Below, one piece after another: positions 7,738-15,501 of a stretch of 20,263 nucleotides of DNA. A program made the position numbers and the translations under genes. The DNA is from CAYYVJ01 sp964475115 (lineage in GTDB: Bacteria > Bacillota > Clostridia > Lachnospirales > Lachnospiraceae). The notes under the pieces are model-generated. The model was not told the DNA's origin, ran no database searches, and saw only the letters and a list, made by a program, of their open reading frames with translations. Positions within the stretch are counted from its first letter, which is position 1. The number at the start of each line of letters is the position of its first letter. Where the stretch lies: the NCBI GenBank assembly GCA_964475115.1, contig CAYYVJ010000033.1, forward strand, positions 1 to 20,263, in the 5' to 3' direction.

Positions 7738-10017
7738 CTACTGTACAAAATATAATTTATCTTTACTAATATGAAAAATCAATTTATCATTGGCAATTCT
7801 TTGCTCTACTTGATTTCCCCAACTATCCCGCACTACAAAGTCTCGTCCTTTCTTTTTGATTACACAATCCTTATCCACAGAGGAAAATATACTTGCTTTT
7901 GTAAGTATTCCATTATCCCATTCCATATCAACTGTATAACCACCTCTTGCCCTAATCCCTGTAACTTTACCCCGCTTCCAATGGGAAGGTAATGCCGGTA
8001 AAAAATCTAATTCTTCATAGTAACTTTGCAACAACATTTCTAAAATAGCTGCAGTTCCTCCAAAGTTACCATCAATTTGAAATATCTTTGGTGGATGTAA
8101 ATCTAATAACGATTCTGTAGCAAAATCGCAAATTAATGCTCTAAGGTGATCCCAAGCCAAGTCTCCTTCACCCATTCTAGCATAGAGACAGGCAGTCCAA
8201 GCTCTGCTCCATCCAGTGTGTCCACCTTCTGCTAAGAGTCTATCTTCTAATGACTTTTTGGCTGCATAAAAAAGTTCAGGTGTACGCTCTTTATCAATCT
8301 GTTCACCAGGAAATAAACCAAATAAATGGGAAACATGTCTATGACTTGGTTCTACTTCTTCAAATTCCTTATTCCATTCTAGAAGCTGCCCTCTAGTACC
8401 TATCTGTAAACCAGGAAGATTATCAAGAATTTCATTCCAAATTTCAATCTTTTCTATATCAACCTTCAAAATCTTAGCTGCTCTGATAAGATGAGTCAAC
8501 AAATCTGTAACTAGCAAAATATCTACTGTGGAGGATACGCAAATTGTAACAGGCATATCACCTCCTCGGGCGAAGCGATTTTCAGGAGACTGGGAAGGCA
8601 TAATCTGATAGATTCCATCCCTATCCTTCACTAAAAAGTCTTCATAAAAAGCTGCCACTTCTTTTAGGTAAGGATACGCTCTTTTTTCTAAAAACTCAAA
8701 ATCCTGTCCATATTCATAATGCCACCAGACATGTTGTGCTAACCAAGCAGCCACTCCTACCCATACTGACCATCCATAGGTCTCTGGTGTAGCTAATCCC
8801 CATACATCAGAGGATAGAGGAAACCATACACCTCTACAGCCAAAAAGCTTCCTTGCAGCTTCTCTGCCATATGGAATCATCTTCTCTAAATATACCATAA
8901 AAGCTTCTGTATACTCTTCTAAGTGCCCATTTTCTGCTGGCCAATAATTCATTTGTAAATTTATATCACTATGATAATCACAATCCCAGGCAGGTGTAAT
9001 ATCTTCATTCCACTTGCCTTGTAAATTAGCTGGCAGTTCACCATTAGCAGAAGATGCACAGAGCAAGTACCTACCATAATTAAAGTATAACACTGGCATT
9101 GATATATCATTTTTACCTTTACGATATGCTTGAATCCGTTCATTTGTTGGAAGCGCTTCCTCATCATCATGTATGGATAAGTGCAATCTTCCATAATGGG
9201 ATTCATGCTCAAGGATATTATCCTGATAAAGCTTCTGCCAAGACTTAACAGGTAAGGGATAACTACGGCACTCTTCAAGTGGTGTTATCCCCTTGGCATC
9301 CGTTCCTATGTTTAGAAAAATCAGGATTTCTTTGGCATCTTTTATATAAAGCTGATTGGCTCCCTTAGGTGTAATACTTCCTTCATCTATCTTTATATCG
9401 GCTTTCACACAAAAATGAAGTCCTTTTTCAAATTCACCTAACATTAGTATTGTAGCATTTCCCAGCTCATAATCCACATTACATCTAGGGTCTTCTACTC
9501 GGTTTAACCAAAATGTTCCGCTAATGGGTGCTCCCTCCGCATAAATACGCACAACAATATAATCATCGATCAAATGACCTATTATGCTTCTGGAAATATG
9601 TTTGCCTTCTGTATCATATGAAACCTTTACTCTGGCTTTATCCAAATCAAGTTCCCTTTTATAATTTGTTACGGTACCCTGTTCTAGAGCAAATAAAAAA
9701 TCACCCGCAGGTTGATAGGAATCTTCCATTGTATCTCTACCACTTATTCCTCCATTTCCACCCCATGCCTCATTTGCCAGAATCGTAGCTTCTTCATATT
9801 TTTCATTGATTAGTAATTCCCTAACTTTATTAAGGTAATGACTTTTATCTTCATTTTTTCTATTTCTATTTTGTCCAACTGTCAGCCATTCGTGATTAAG
9901 GGCAATCCGCTCTTCTTCTATTCCACCTAAAACCATACCTGCCAACCTGCCCGTTCCAATAGGCAATCCATCTAACCATTCATTTGCAGGCTTTCTATAC
10001 CACAATTTATGATTCAC
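7738..10017 (-). CDS. GH95 alpha-L-fucosidase (predicted cytoplasmic)
   Basis: This 759-residue glycoside hydrolase belongs to family 95, whose members remove terminal alpha-1,2-linked L-fucose (some L-galactose) by inversion. The start is GTG at 10017-10015 with GGAGG nine bases upstream. The N-terminus has the family block L-P-I-G-T-G-R-L-A-G-M-V-L-G-G and E-E-R-I-A-L-N-H-E-W-L. The catalytic barrel has L-P-A-N-L-Q-G-K-W-N, then D-Y-H-S-D-I-N-L-Q-M-N-Y-W-P-A-E (His349, Asp351, Asn353), S-P-E-N with the expected acid Glu479, and Q-I-D-G-N-F-G-G-T with Asp649. By eye these align with His419, Asn421, Asn423, Glu566 and Asp766 of Bifidobacterium bifidum AfcA; Asn421 is replaced by Asp. The length is normal. 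There is no signal peptide, so it should act on imported oligosaccharide. It is the first gene of the locus and also carries an internal cre-like site. Confidence 0.93.
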   Translation of the reverse strand: MNHKLWYRKPANEWLDGLPIGTGRLAGMVLGGIEEERIALNHEWLTVGQNRNRKNEDKSHYLNKVRELLINEKYEEATILANEAWGGNGGISGRDTMEDSYQPAGDFLFALEQGTVTNYKRELDLDKARVKVSYDTEGKHISRSIIGHLIDDYIVVRIYAEGAPISGTFWLNRVEDPRCNVDYELGNATILMLGEFEKGLHFCVKADIKIDEGSITPKGANQLYIKDAKEILIFLNIGTDAKGITPLEECRSYPLPVKSWQKLYQDNILEHESHYGRLHLSIHDDEEALPTNERIQAYRKGKNDISMPVLYFNYGRYLLCASSANGELPANLQGKWNEDITPAWDCDYHSDINLQMNYWPAENGHLEEYTEAFMVYLEKMIPYGREAARKLFGCRGVWFPLSSDVWGLATPETYGWSVWVGVAAWLAQHVWWHYEYGQDFEFLEKRAYPYLKEVAAFYEDFLVKDRDGIYQIMPSQSPENRFARGGDMPVTICVSSTVDILLVTDLLTHLIRAAKILKVDIEKIEIWNEILDNLPGLQIGTRGQLLEWNKEFEEVEPSHRHVSHLFGLFPGEQIDKERTPELFYAAKKSLEDRLLAEGGHTGWSRAWTACLYARMGEGDLAWDHLRALICDFATESLLDLHPPKIFQIDGNFGGTAAILEMLLQSYYEELDFLPALPSHWKRGKVTGIRARGGYTVDMEWDNGILTKASIFSSVDKDCVIKKKGRDFVVRDSWGNQVEQRIANDKLIFHISKDKLYFVQ
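9147..9161. promoter_or_regulatory. Candidate CcpA cre site inside the GH95 gene
   Basis: TTGGAAGCGCTTCCT fits the Firmicute cre consensus WTGNAANCGNWNNCW at every defined position, and its core (9149-9160, GGAAGCGCTTCC) is a perfect 12-bp palindrome. It lies about 860 bases into the first gene of the locus, where bound CcpA could block elongating polymerase. Intragenic cre sites acting this way are known in Bacillus. Binding here is inferred; the same bases also encode Glu-Ala-Leu-Pro. Confidence 0.5.
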
Positions 10018-10056
10018 GATATCATTCCTCCAGTCTCATTTTGCTTATTTATGCTT

Positions 10057-10079
10057 TATCGTAAATTCATTATATCGTA
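10057..10079 (-). repeat. Direct repeat TACGATA overlapping the GH95 promoter
   Basis: The minus strand carries TACGATA twice (10079-10073 and 10063-10057), 16 bases apart start to start. The flanks are also partly conserved, giving an AT-N-TACGATA-N-A pattern. The upstream copy overlaps the -10 box and the other sits about where transcription would start, a position that suits a repressor operator better than an activator site. No protein can be assigned to it from the sequence. Confidence 0.35.
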
Positions 10080-10097
10080 TATTCAGAAATATGGATA
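10069..10097 (-). promoter_or_regulatory. Candidate promoter of the GH95 gene and its locus
   Basis: On the minus strand a perfect TATAAT (10074-10069) is preceded, after a 17-base spacer, by TATCCA (10097-10092), which matches TTGACA at three of six positions. Transcription would start near 10062, giving a leader of about 45 bases with GGAGG before the GTG start. It lies directly after the terminator of the previous locus, so it is the only evident promoter for the genes that follow. Confidence 0.6.
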
Positions 10098-10135
10098 TCC
10101 TACTAATTAATCAAAAAAACTTTAAAAATTAGAGT

Positions 10136-10191
10136 AAAAAAAGAGGTGAAGTATTCGGTCAACCTATTACCGAATACTTCACCTCTTTTTT
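10136..10191 (-). terminator. Strong rho-independent terminator closing the starch locus
   Basis: A perfect 19-bp core stem (10141-10159 with 10169-10187, arm AAGAGGTGAAGTATTCGGT) has a 9-base loop and is extended by A-T pairs on both sides. On the minus strand it is followed by seven T, and on the plus strand it also ends in a T run, so it could stop transcription in both directions. It begins 3 bases after the stop of the last glucosidase gene and insulates that locus from the GH95 promoter. Confidence 0.93.
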
Positions 10192-10193
10192 CT

Positions 10194-11858
10194 CTAAATA
10201 TTATACAATCTGCATTCATAAGGTCTTAAAACATCTTCTTTACTGTTGGTATCAGAATAATTTCCTATAAGCAGTTCTCCCTTATCAATATGGTAAGGTA
10301 TCTCTAATTTTGAATCTTCCTCCGAAAAATTACAAACAATCAAATAACATTCTTTCTCATACTCCCTAGAATAAGCATATATACTTTCACTATCCTCCAT
10401 AAGTAACTTATAATCACCATAAATCAATGCTGTTGTCTGTTTTCTAATCATAATGATCTTCTTATAAAAGTTCAAAATTGAATCTGGATCTTTCTCCTGT
10501 TCTTTTACATTAAGCCATTTATGATTCCCATTTACTTTCATCCATGGACTTCCTAAAGTAAATCCACTATGTACTGAATCATCCCATTGCATTGGTGTAC
10601 GAGAATTATCTCTTGTAGTCGCCTTTAGTATTTGTAAAGATTCTTCTGCTGTCATTCCATTTTGTATTCTATCCTCATAGCTATATAATGCTGGAATATC
10701 CCGAAAATCCAAGTGGGATTCATAATCAGCATTTAGCATTCCGATTTCTTGACCCTGATATATAAAGGGCACACCCTTTTGCATAAAATACATTAACGCT
10801 AAACACTTTGCACTTTCTCTAAAGTACTTATCTGGTGAACCGAATCTGCTAATACTTCTTACCAGGTCATGATTTTCCATAACTAGACCCACATTTCCAT
10901 CTTTAGCTGTAGCTATTTGCCATTTTGTTAAAGCTTTTTTGATTTTAGTAAGTGCTATTTTCCCTTCATCTGTTTCTAGATTCCATAAATTTAAATGATC
11001 AAATTGAAAAAGAGAATTAAATATACCATTTTCCGAAGACACCCATTCATCAATTTCTTCAATACCTACCCCATTTGCTTCCGCAACTGTAAAAATATCA
11101 TACTTTGAAAATGTATTATCCTTTAACTTCTTTAAAAGATTAAGGATACCTGGTTGATTCATATGTTTACAAAAAGAGGAAACATACTTTTCACCATATA
11201 CGTTTGGTATATCCTCATAATCCGGTTTACTTATATGACTGATTGCATCCACACGAAATCCATCAATCCCCTTATCAAGCCACCAACAAATCATATCAAA
11301 TAATGCTTTTTTAACCTGGTCATTTTCCCAATTAATATCAGGCATAGTATTACCAAATACATGCAGGAAATATTGCTTTGTTTTTTCATCGTACTCCCAA
11401 GCAGAACCACCAAAGATACTTTCCCAATTATTTGGCTGCTCATTATCTTTACTGTCTTTCCAAATATACCAGTCTCTTTTAGGATTATCTTTAGAACTTC
11501 TGGATTCAATAAACCAAGGATGTTCAGCTGAAGTATGATTTATAACTAAATCCATAATAACACGAATATTAAGTTCATGTGCCTTATGAAGTAATTCTTC
11601 AAAATCCTTCATAGTTCCATAGTCCATTTGAATATCTTGATAGTCGCTAATATCATATCCATTATCATCATTTGGTGATGGATAGATTGGACATATCCAA
11701 ATTAAATCGATACCCAAATCAGACAGGTAGGGTAATCTTTTAATAATTCCTTGTAGATCGCCTATACCATCACCATTACTGTCTTGAAAACTTCTTGGAT
11801 ATATCTGATATGCTATTGCACTTTCCCACCAAGGTTTTGTCTGTACTGTTCTTTGCAT
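10194..11858 (-). CDS. GH13_31 alpha-glucosidase, predicted alpha-1,4-preferring
   Basis: This 554-residue cytoplasmic enzyme of the oligo-1,6-glucosidase/alpha-glucosidase group releases glucose from the non-reducing end of malto-oligosaccharides. It has the Q-I-Y-P-R-S-F-x-D-S-N-G-D-G-I-G-D-L-Q-G-I-I opening, D-L-V-I-N-H-T-S (region I), G-F-R-V-D-A-I-S with nucleophile Asp204, V-A-E-A-N with acid/base Glu260, and E-N-H-D-L-V-R with Asp331. The residue after the nucleophile is Ala205; in characterised relatives Val here goes with alpha-1,6 and Ala or Thr with alpha-1,4 cleavage. Region V reads M-P-D-I-N rather than the usual Q-P-D-L-N. The start ATG has GAGAGAGG upstream, 21 bases after the stop of its paralogue, and the gene is followed by a strong terminator. 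Family assignment is firm; linkage preference is inferred. Confidence 0.9.
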   Translation of the reverse strand: MQRTVQTKPWWESAIAYQIYPRSFQDSNGDGIGDLQGIIKRLPYLSDLGIDLIWICPIYPSPNDDNGYDISDYQDIQMDYGTMKDFEELLHKAHELNIRVIMDLVINHTSAEHPWFIESRSSKDNPKRDWYIWKDSKDNEQPNNWESIFGGSAWEYDEKTKQYFLHVFGNTMPDINWENDQVKKALFDMICWWLDKGIDGFRVDAISHISKPDYEDIPNVYGEKYVSSFCKHMNQPGILNLLKKLKDNTFSKYDIFTVAEANGVGIEEIDEWVSSENGIFNSLFQFDHLNLWNLETDEGKIALTKIKKALTKWQIATAKDGNVGLVMENHDLVRSISRFGSPDKYFRESAKCLALMYFMQKGVPFIYQGQEIGMLNADYESHLDFRDIPALYSYEDRIQNGMTAEESLQILKATTRDNSRTPMQWDDSVHSGFTLGSPWMKVNGNHKWLNVKEQEKDPDSILNFYKKIIMIRKQTTALIYGDYKLLMEDSESIYAYSREYEKECYLIVCNFSEEDSKLEIPYHIDKGELLIGNYSDTNSKEDVLRPYECRLYNI

Positions 11859-11879
11859 TTTAATTAACCTCTCTCCATC

Positions 11880-13499
11880 CTATGGTAACCTATACATATA
11901 AGCCTCATAGGGTCTTAACCTGTTTTTTACTGTGTCATTATAATTAGAAATTAAAAGTTCATCTATCATTTCATACTCTTTTGGTAAATGATACTCTACT
12001 TCATTAGAATAAAAATTACATAAAACTACTATTTTGGAATCTTCTAATGTTCTAACGTATCCAAATATATTATTATCTTCATGAAGCAGTAATTCAAAAT
12101 CTCCATATACAATTACTTCATTTTCTTTTCTTAATTTGATTAATTTTTTATAATAATGATAAATGGAGTTAGGGTCCTTCACCTGATTCTCTGCATTAAT
12201 TAACTTATAGTTAGAATTTACCCCTATCCATGGTATTCCTGTTGTAAATCCACCGTTTTTCTCATTACTCCATTGCATTGGTGTTCTTGCATTATCCCTA
12301 CCCTTTGCATATATGGATTCCATAATATCTTCTTGCTTATAGTTTTTACTCAAACGATCCTTGTACATATTCAAGGTTTCAATATCTCTATATTGGCTGA
12401 TATCTGTAAACCTTACATTGGTCATTCCTAATTCCTCTCCTTGATAAATATAAGGAGTCCCTTTCAGTCCATGAAGTAAGGTTGCAAACATTTTTGCACT
12501 TTCTATTCTATATTCCCCATCATTACCCCACCTAGATACAATTCGAGGTAAATCATGGTTATTCCAGAATAAGCTATTCCAACCATCATCCTGAAAGCAT
12601 GTCTGCCATTTATGAAACACATGTTTTAAATCCATTAAGTTTAATGGTATTACGTCCCATTTTTCTTTTCCAGGAATCTGATCTAGCCCAATATGTTCAA
12701 ATTGAAATACCATGCTTAATTCATTTCTTTTTGGGTCTGAGTACATTTTTGCAATCTCTGGCGTTGCACCCCAGCATTCACCAACAGTTAATAAATCTTT
12801 ATCTCCAAAGGTATTCTCATTCATCTCACGAATATATTCATGGAGCTTGGGTCCATTCCCCGTAATCTTTTCATCGGGAATTTTTCCAATTAAATCAATA
12901 ACATCCAAACGAAAACCACCAATCCCTTTATCAATCCAAAAATTCATAAAGCTCCAGACTTCTTCCCTTACTTTTGGATTTTCCCAATTTAAATCTGCTT
13001 GCTTCTTACTAAATAAGTGCAAATAGTATTGTTCTGTTGCTTCATCCCATTCCCACGCACTTCCAGAAAAAGTAGAACCCAAATCATTTGGCTCATGTCC
13101 GTCTACAGCATCTCGCCAGATATAATAATCTCTATAAGCATTATCCTTGGATTTTCTTGATTCTATAAACCACTTATGTTCATCTGAGGTATGATTCGCT
13201 ACTAAATCCATTAGGATTTTGATATTTCTTCTCTTTGCCTCTTTCAAAAGAAGCTCCATATCCTCTAACGTTCCAAATTCCTCCATAATATCTTCATAAT
13301 CACTGATATCATAGCCATTATCGTCATTTGGTGATTTAAAAACTGGACTTAACCATATTACATCAATTCCCAAATTCGATACATAATCTAATTTTTCTAT
13401 TATTCCTTGTAAATCACCTATTCCATCACCATTACTATCATAAAAACTTCTTGGATATATCTGATATACAACGGAACTATGCCACCATTTTTCTTTCAC
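11880..13499 (-). CDS. GH13_31 oligo-1,6-glucosidase / glucan 1,6-alpha-glucosidase (DexB-like)
   Basis: This 539-residue cytoplasmic enzyme is predicted to hydrolyse alpha-1,6 links in isomalto-oligosaccharides and panose left after debranching. The chosen start is GTG 13499-13497, giving MKEKWWHSSVVYQIYPRSF, with AATGGAGG five bases upstream; upstream in-frame ATG codons lie in the ribosome binding site or in the previous gene. Catalytic residues are nucleophile Asp199 in G-F-R-L-D-V-I-D, acid/base Glu241 in V-G-E-C-W and Asp316 in N-N-H-D-L-P-R. Val200 after the nucleophile is the residue associated with alpha-1,6 specificity in Bacillus cereus oligo-1,6-glucosidase, and the D-V-I-D-L-I-G-K-I-P-D stretch recalls streptococcal DexB. 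Region V is Q-A-D-L-N. It starts 13 bases after the debranching enzyme gene. Trehalose-6-phosphate hydrolase is a related alternative, but the context favours glucan use. Confidence 0.9.
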   Translation of the reverse strand: MKEKWWHSSVVYQIYPRSFYDSNGDGIGDLQGIIEKLDYVSNLGIDVIWLSPVFKSPNDDNGYDISDYEDIMEEFGTLEDMELLLKEAKRRNIKILMDLVANHTSDEHKWFIESRKSKDNAYRDYYIWRDAVDGHEPNDLGSTFSGSAWEWDEATEQYYLHLFSKKQADLNWENPKVREEVWSFMNFWIDKGIGGFRLDVIDLIGKIPDEKITGNGPKLHEYIREMNENTFGDKDLLTVGECWGATPEIAKMYSDPKRNELSMVFQFEHIGLDQIPGKEKWDVIPLNLMDLKHVFHKWQTCFQDDGWNSLFWNNHDLPRIVSRWGNDGEYRIESAKMFATLLHGLKGTPYIYQGEELGMTNVRFTDISQYRDIETLNMYKDRLSKNYKQEDIMESIYAKGRDNARTPMQWSNEKNGGFTTGIPWIGVNSNYKLINAENQVKDPNSIYHYYKKLIKLRKENEVIVYGDFELLLHEDNNIFGYVRTLEDSKIVVLCNFYSNEVEYHLPKEYEMIDELLISNYNDTVKNRLRPYEAYMYRLP

Positions 13500-13512
13500 A
13501 CTAACCTCCATT

Positions 13513-15456
13513 TTACTTCTCAAGCTTTGCATAAACTCTTAGCAATTCACTGACACTCCATGCCTGAGCAAAGCATCCCTTTGAAATAGTAGGATTTTCT
13601 CCATCATAGATTTCAGCAATCTGACCAATGCATCCTTCTCTCATGCAAGCATCCAATACTGATAATTGTTCTTTTACTCTTTTAATTGCTTCTGGCTTAT
13701 AGTCATTCACTTTTAAATATGCCAAATAATATGCTCCTAAAGGAAATGCCCACACAGTACCTTGATGATATGCCATATCTCGATTAAAAAGAGAACCTCC
13801 ATAATAAGCTTTAAAGTCTTTATCCTTTTTACATAAACTACGTAATCCATATGGTGTATATAAACTTTCAAATACTTTACTAACAACCTTTTTTTCCTTT
13901 TCCCTATCTAATAAAGAAAATGGCTGGGAAACAGCCCAAATCTGGTTACAACGTATCTGATTATCCATTTCTTCTCCAGAGACTAAATCTTTTAAACAAT
14001 TCTCTGATTCATTCCAGAACTTTTCAGTAAAACTAGCACTTACTAACTTAGAAAGTTCTTCATATTGATTGTCTTCTTTACCTAACAATCTAGCAAAGAC
14101 TCCCATGATTTTCAAATTATTATACCAGTAAGCATTGATTTCCACAGGCTTACCATGTCGTGGCGTAGGTAGAATGTCTTCATAACGAACATCCATCCAA
14201 GTTACTTGCTCCAAACCACTTCCAGCAGATAGTAAACCGTCTGTATCCATTTTTATATGGTAATCTGTACCCTGTTTATACCATTTAACAATCTCTTCCA
14301 TAACGGAATATGCTTCCTTTATAAAGTCAATATCATTACTTTCCAAATAATACTCATATATAGCACAAACAAATAAAAGGGATGCATCTACTGTATTATA
14401 TAGAGGTTCATGCCCTCCTTCTGGAAACATGTTGGGCATTAACCCTTTCTTACAATATTGCATAAAGGTACGAAAAATACTCTTTGCTTCCTCAAACCGC
14501 CTTGTAGAAATGCAGCAACCTACTATGGATATCATAGTATCCCTTCCCCAATCTGCGAAAAATGGATAACCTGCCATAAGGGTCTTACCTTTCGTAGAAT
14601 CTCTATCTACTAGAAATTGATCTGCACTTTTTACTAACTGTTTACCTATCTCATCTTTTATCCCAGACTGGTAGACTAGCCCTCTCTGCCTATTAGTTTC
14701 CTTTTCTATCAAATCCATCAGAGAATAACTATTATTTTCTGTACTATAAATAATATCAAGTATCTTTTCCTCAAAACTTCCAATTTCCATAGATATACAA
14801 TGATTATGAGCCGTTACTCCTATAGATTCACGTCCATCTCTTGCATCATATCCATAATATAAATCACTAATATATTCCGTAGGATAGTCTGTAAATTCTC
14901 CACTACTTGTATAATACAATTTAATTCCATTACTAATAATTGCATTCTCTTTTATTTCAAAGGTTTGGTCTTTACTTAACGTGTCACCCTTAGGAACAAA
15001 CTGAAGTTGGGGAGTTATTTTTATCTTTGTTTCTTTTTTCATACTATTTGTAATGATATAGCGTATACCTATTGTATTCTCACCATAAGCCATTACCACT
15101 AGCTTTTTTATCTCAACACCCTCTACTTGATAGGTCCAAATAGGATAATGTTCAAATTCAAATTGATTTAAAAACCTAAAACCACTTTTGTTTTTTGCAT
15201 GATTTACATATTCTTGACTTGATAAATCCATATCGATTCCATGATCAAGCTGAATCTTTTCATCTAATTTTGTAATAAGGTGATAGCGATGATTTGGCGC
15301 TGTGGTACATGCCATTAATAAGGCATGATCATTACGAGTATTTGACCCTATCGTTGTTAGAGAAGAATAACCACCTAATCCATTGCTTATTAAGTAACAG
15401 TTTTCCTGTCCTCTCTCCATTGTTTTCCAATCATTTTTTCCATAAATAAATTTCAT
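13513..15456 (-). CDS. Glycogen debranching enzyme, amylo-alpha-1,6-glucosidase (GDE_N plus GDE_C)
   Basis: This 647-residue cytoplasmic enzyme of the archaeal/bacterial GDE type removes glucose or short stubs at alpha-1,6 branch points. The chosen start ATG (15456-15454, MKFIYGKNDW) has ATGGAG at six bases; in-frame codons up to 36 bases further upstream have no suitable site. The N-terminal domain (about 1-260) has the family block N-C-Y-L-I-S-N-G-L-G-G-Y and N-T-R-N-D-H. The C-terminal (alpha/alpha)6 domain starts near 265 and holds A-G-Y-P-F-F-A-D-W-G-R-D-T-M-I with Asp302 and Asp306, then N-M-F-P-E-G and H-Q-G-T-V-W-A-F-P-L-G-A. No signal peptide. It is placed between the surface amylase and the two glucosidases, consistent with processing imported branched maltodextrins or stored glycogen. 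Confidence 0.92.
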   Translation of the reverse strand: MKFIYGKNDWKTMERGQENCYLISNGLGGYSSLTTIGSNTRNDHALLMACTTAPNHRYHLITKLDEKIQLDHGIDMDLSSQEYVNHAKNKSGFRFLNQFEFEHYPIWTYQVEGVEIKKLVVMAYGENTIGIRYIITNSMKKETKIKITPQLQFVPKGDTLSKDQTFEIKENAIISNGIKLYYTSSGEFTDYPTEYISDLYYGYDARDGRESIGVTAHNHCISMEIGSFEEKILDIIYSTENNSYSLMDLIEKETNRQRGLVYQSGIKDEIGKQLVKSADQFLVDRDSTKGKTLMAGYPFFADWGRDTMISIVGCCISTRRFEEAKSIFRTFMQYCKKGLMPNMFPEGGHEPLYNTVDASLLFVCAIYEYYLESNDIDFIKEAYSVMEEIVKWYKQGTDYHIKMDTDGLLSAGSGLEQVTWMDVRYEDILPTPRHGKPVEINAYWYNNLKIMGVFARLLGKEDNQYEELSKLVSASFTEKFWNESENCLKDLVSGEEMDNQIRCNQIWAVSQPFSLLDREKEKKVVSKVFESLYTPYGLRSLCKKDKDFKAYYGGSLFNRDMAYHQGTVWAFPLGAYYLAYLKVNDYKPEAIKRVKEQLSVLDACMREGCIGQIAEIYDGENPTISKGCFAQAWSVSELLRVYAKLEK

Positions 15457-15462
15457 ATACAT

Positions 15463-15474
15463 CTCCATTCTGGA
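15463..15474 (-). repeat. Twelve-base leader element shared with the amylase gene (copy 2)
   Basis: This is the second copy of TCCAGAATGGAG, supplying the ribosome binding site of the debranching-enzyme gene. In both copies the start codon context is TATATGAA, and AGGTCC lies just upstream. The 45-base gap between the amylase stop and this gene contains nothing else recognisable. Confidence 0.4.
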
Positions 15475-15501
15475 CCTTAATGCCATTAGCAAACTTAATA
15501 C

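Noticed and set aside
7963..7980. Possible second cre site (CCCCGCTTCCAA) in the GH95 gene
   Set aside because: At least two defined consensus positions mismatch and it is not palindromic.
8961..9278. Minus-strand open frame of 105 codons inside the GH95 gene
   Set aside because: It lies in another frame of a gene with clear family motifs, has no ribosome binding site and its translation shows no recognisable domain.
10020..10031. Tiny leader frame ATG-ATA-TCG-TGA overlapping the GH95 GTG start
   Set aside because: The GGAGG site is only one base from that ATG, too close for initiation, whereas the GTG is at a normal nine bases.
10141..10191. Bidirectional terminator taken as evidence of a convergent plus-strand gene
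   Set aside because: No plausible plus-strand gene ends here; the symmetric stem flanked by A and T runs is enough to explain the appearance.
12599..13026. Two overlapping plus-strand open frames of 88 and 104 codons
   Set aside because: They are antisense shadows of the oligo-1,6-glucosidase gene, have low-complexity translations and lack a start context.
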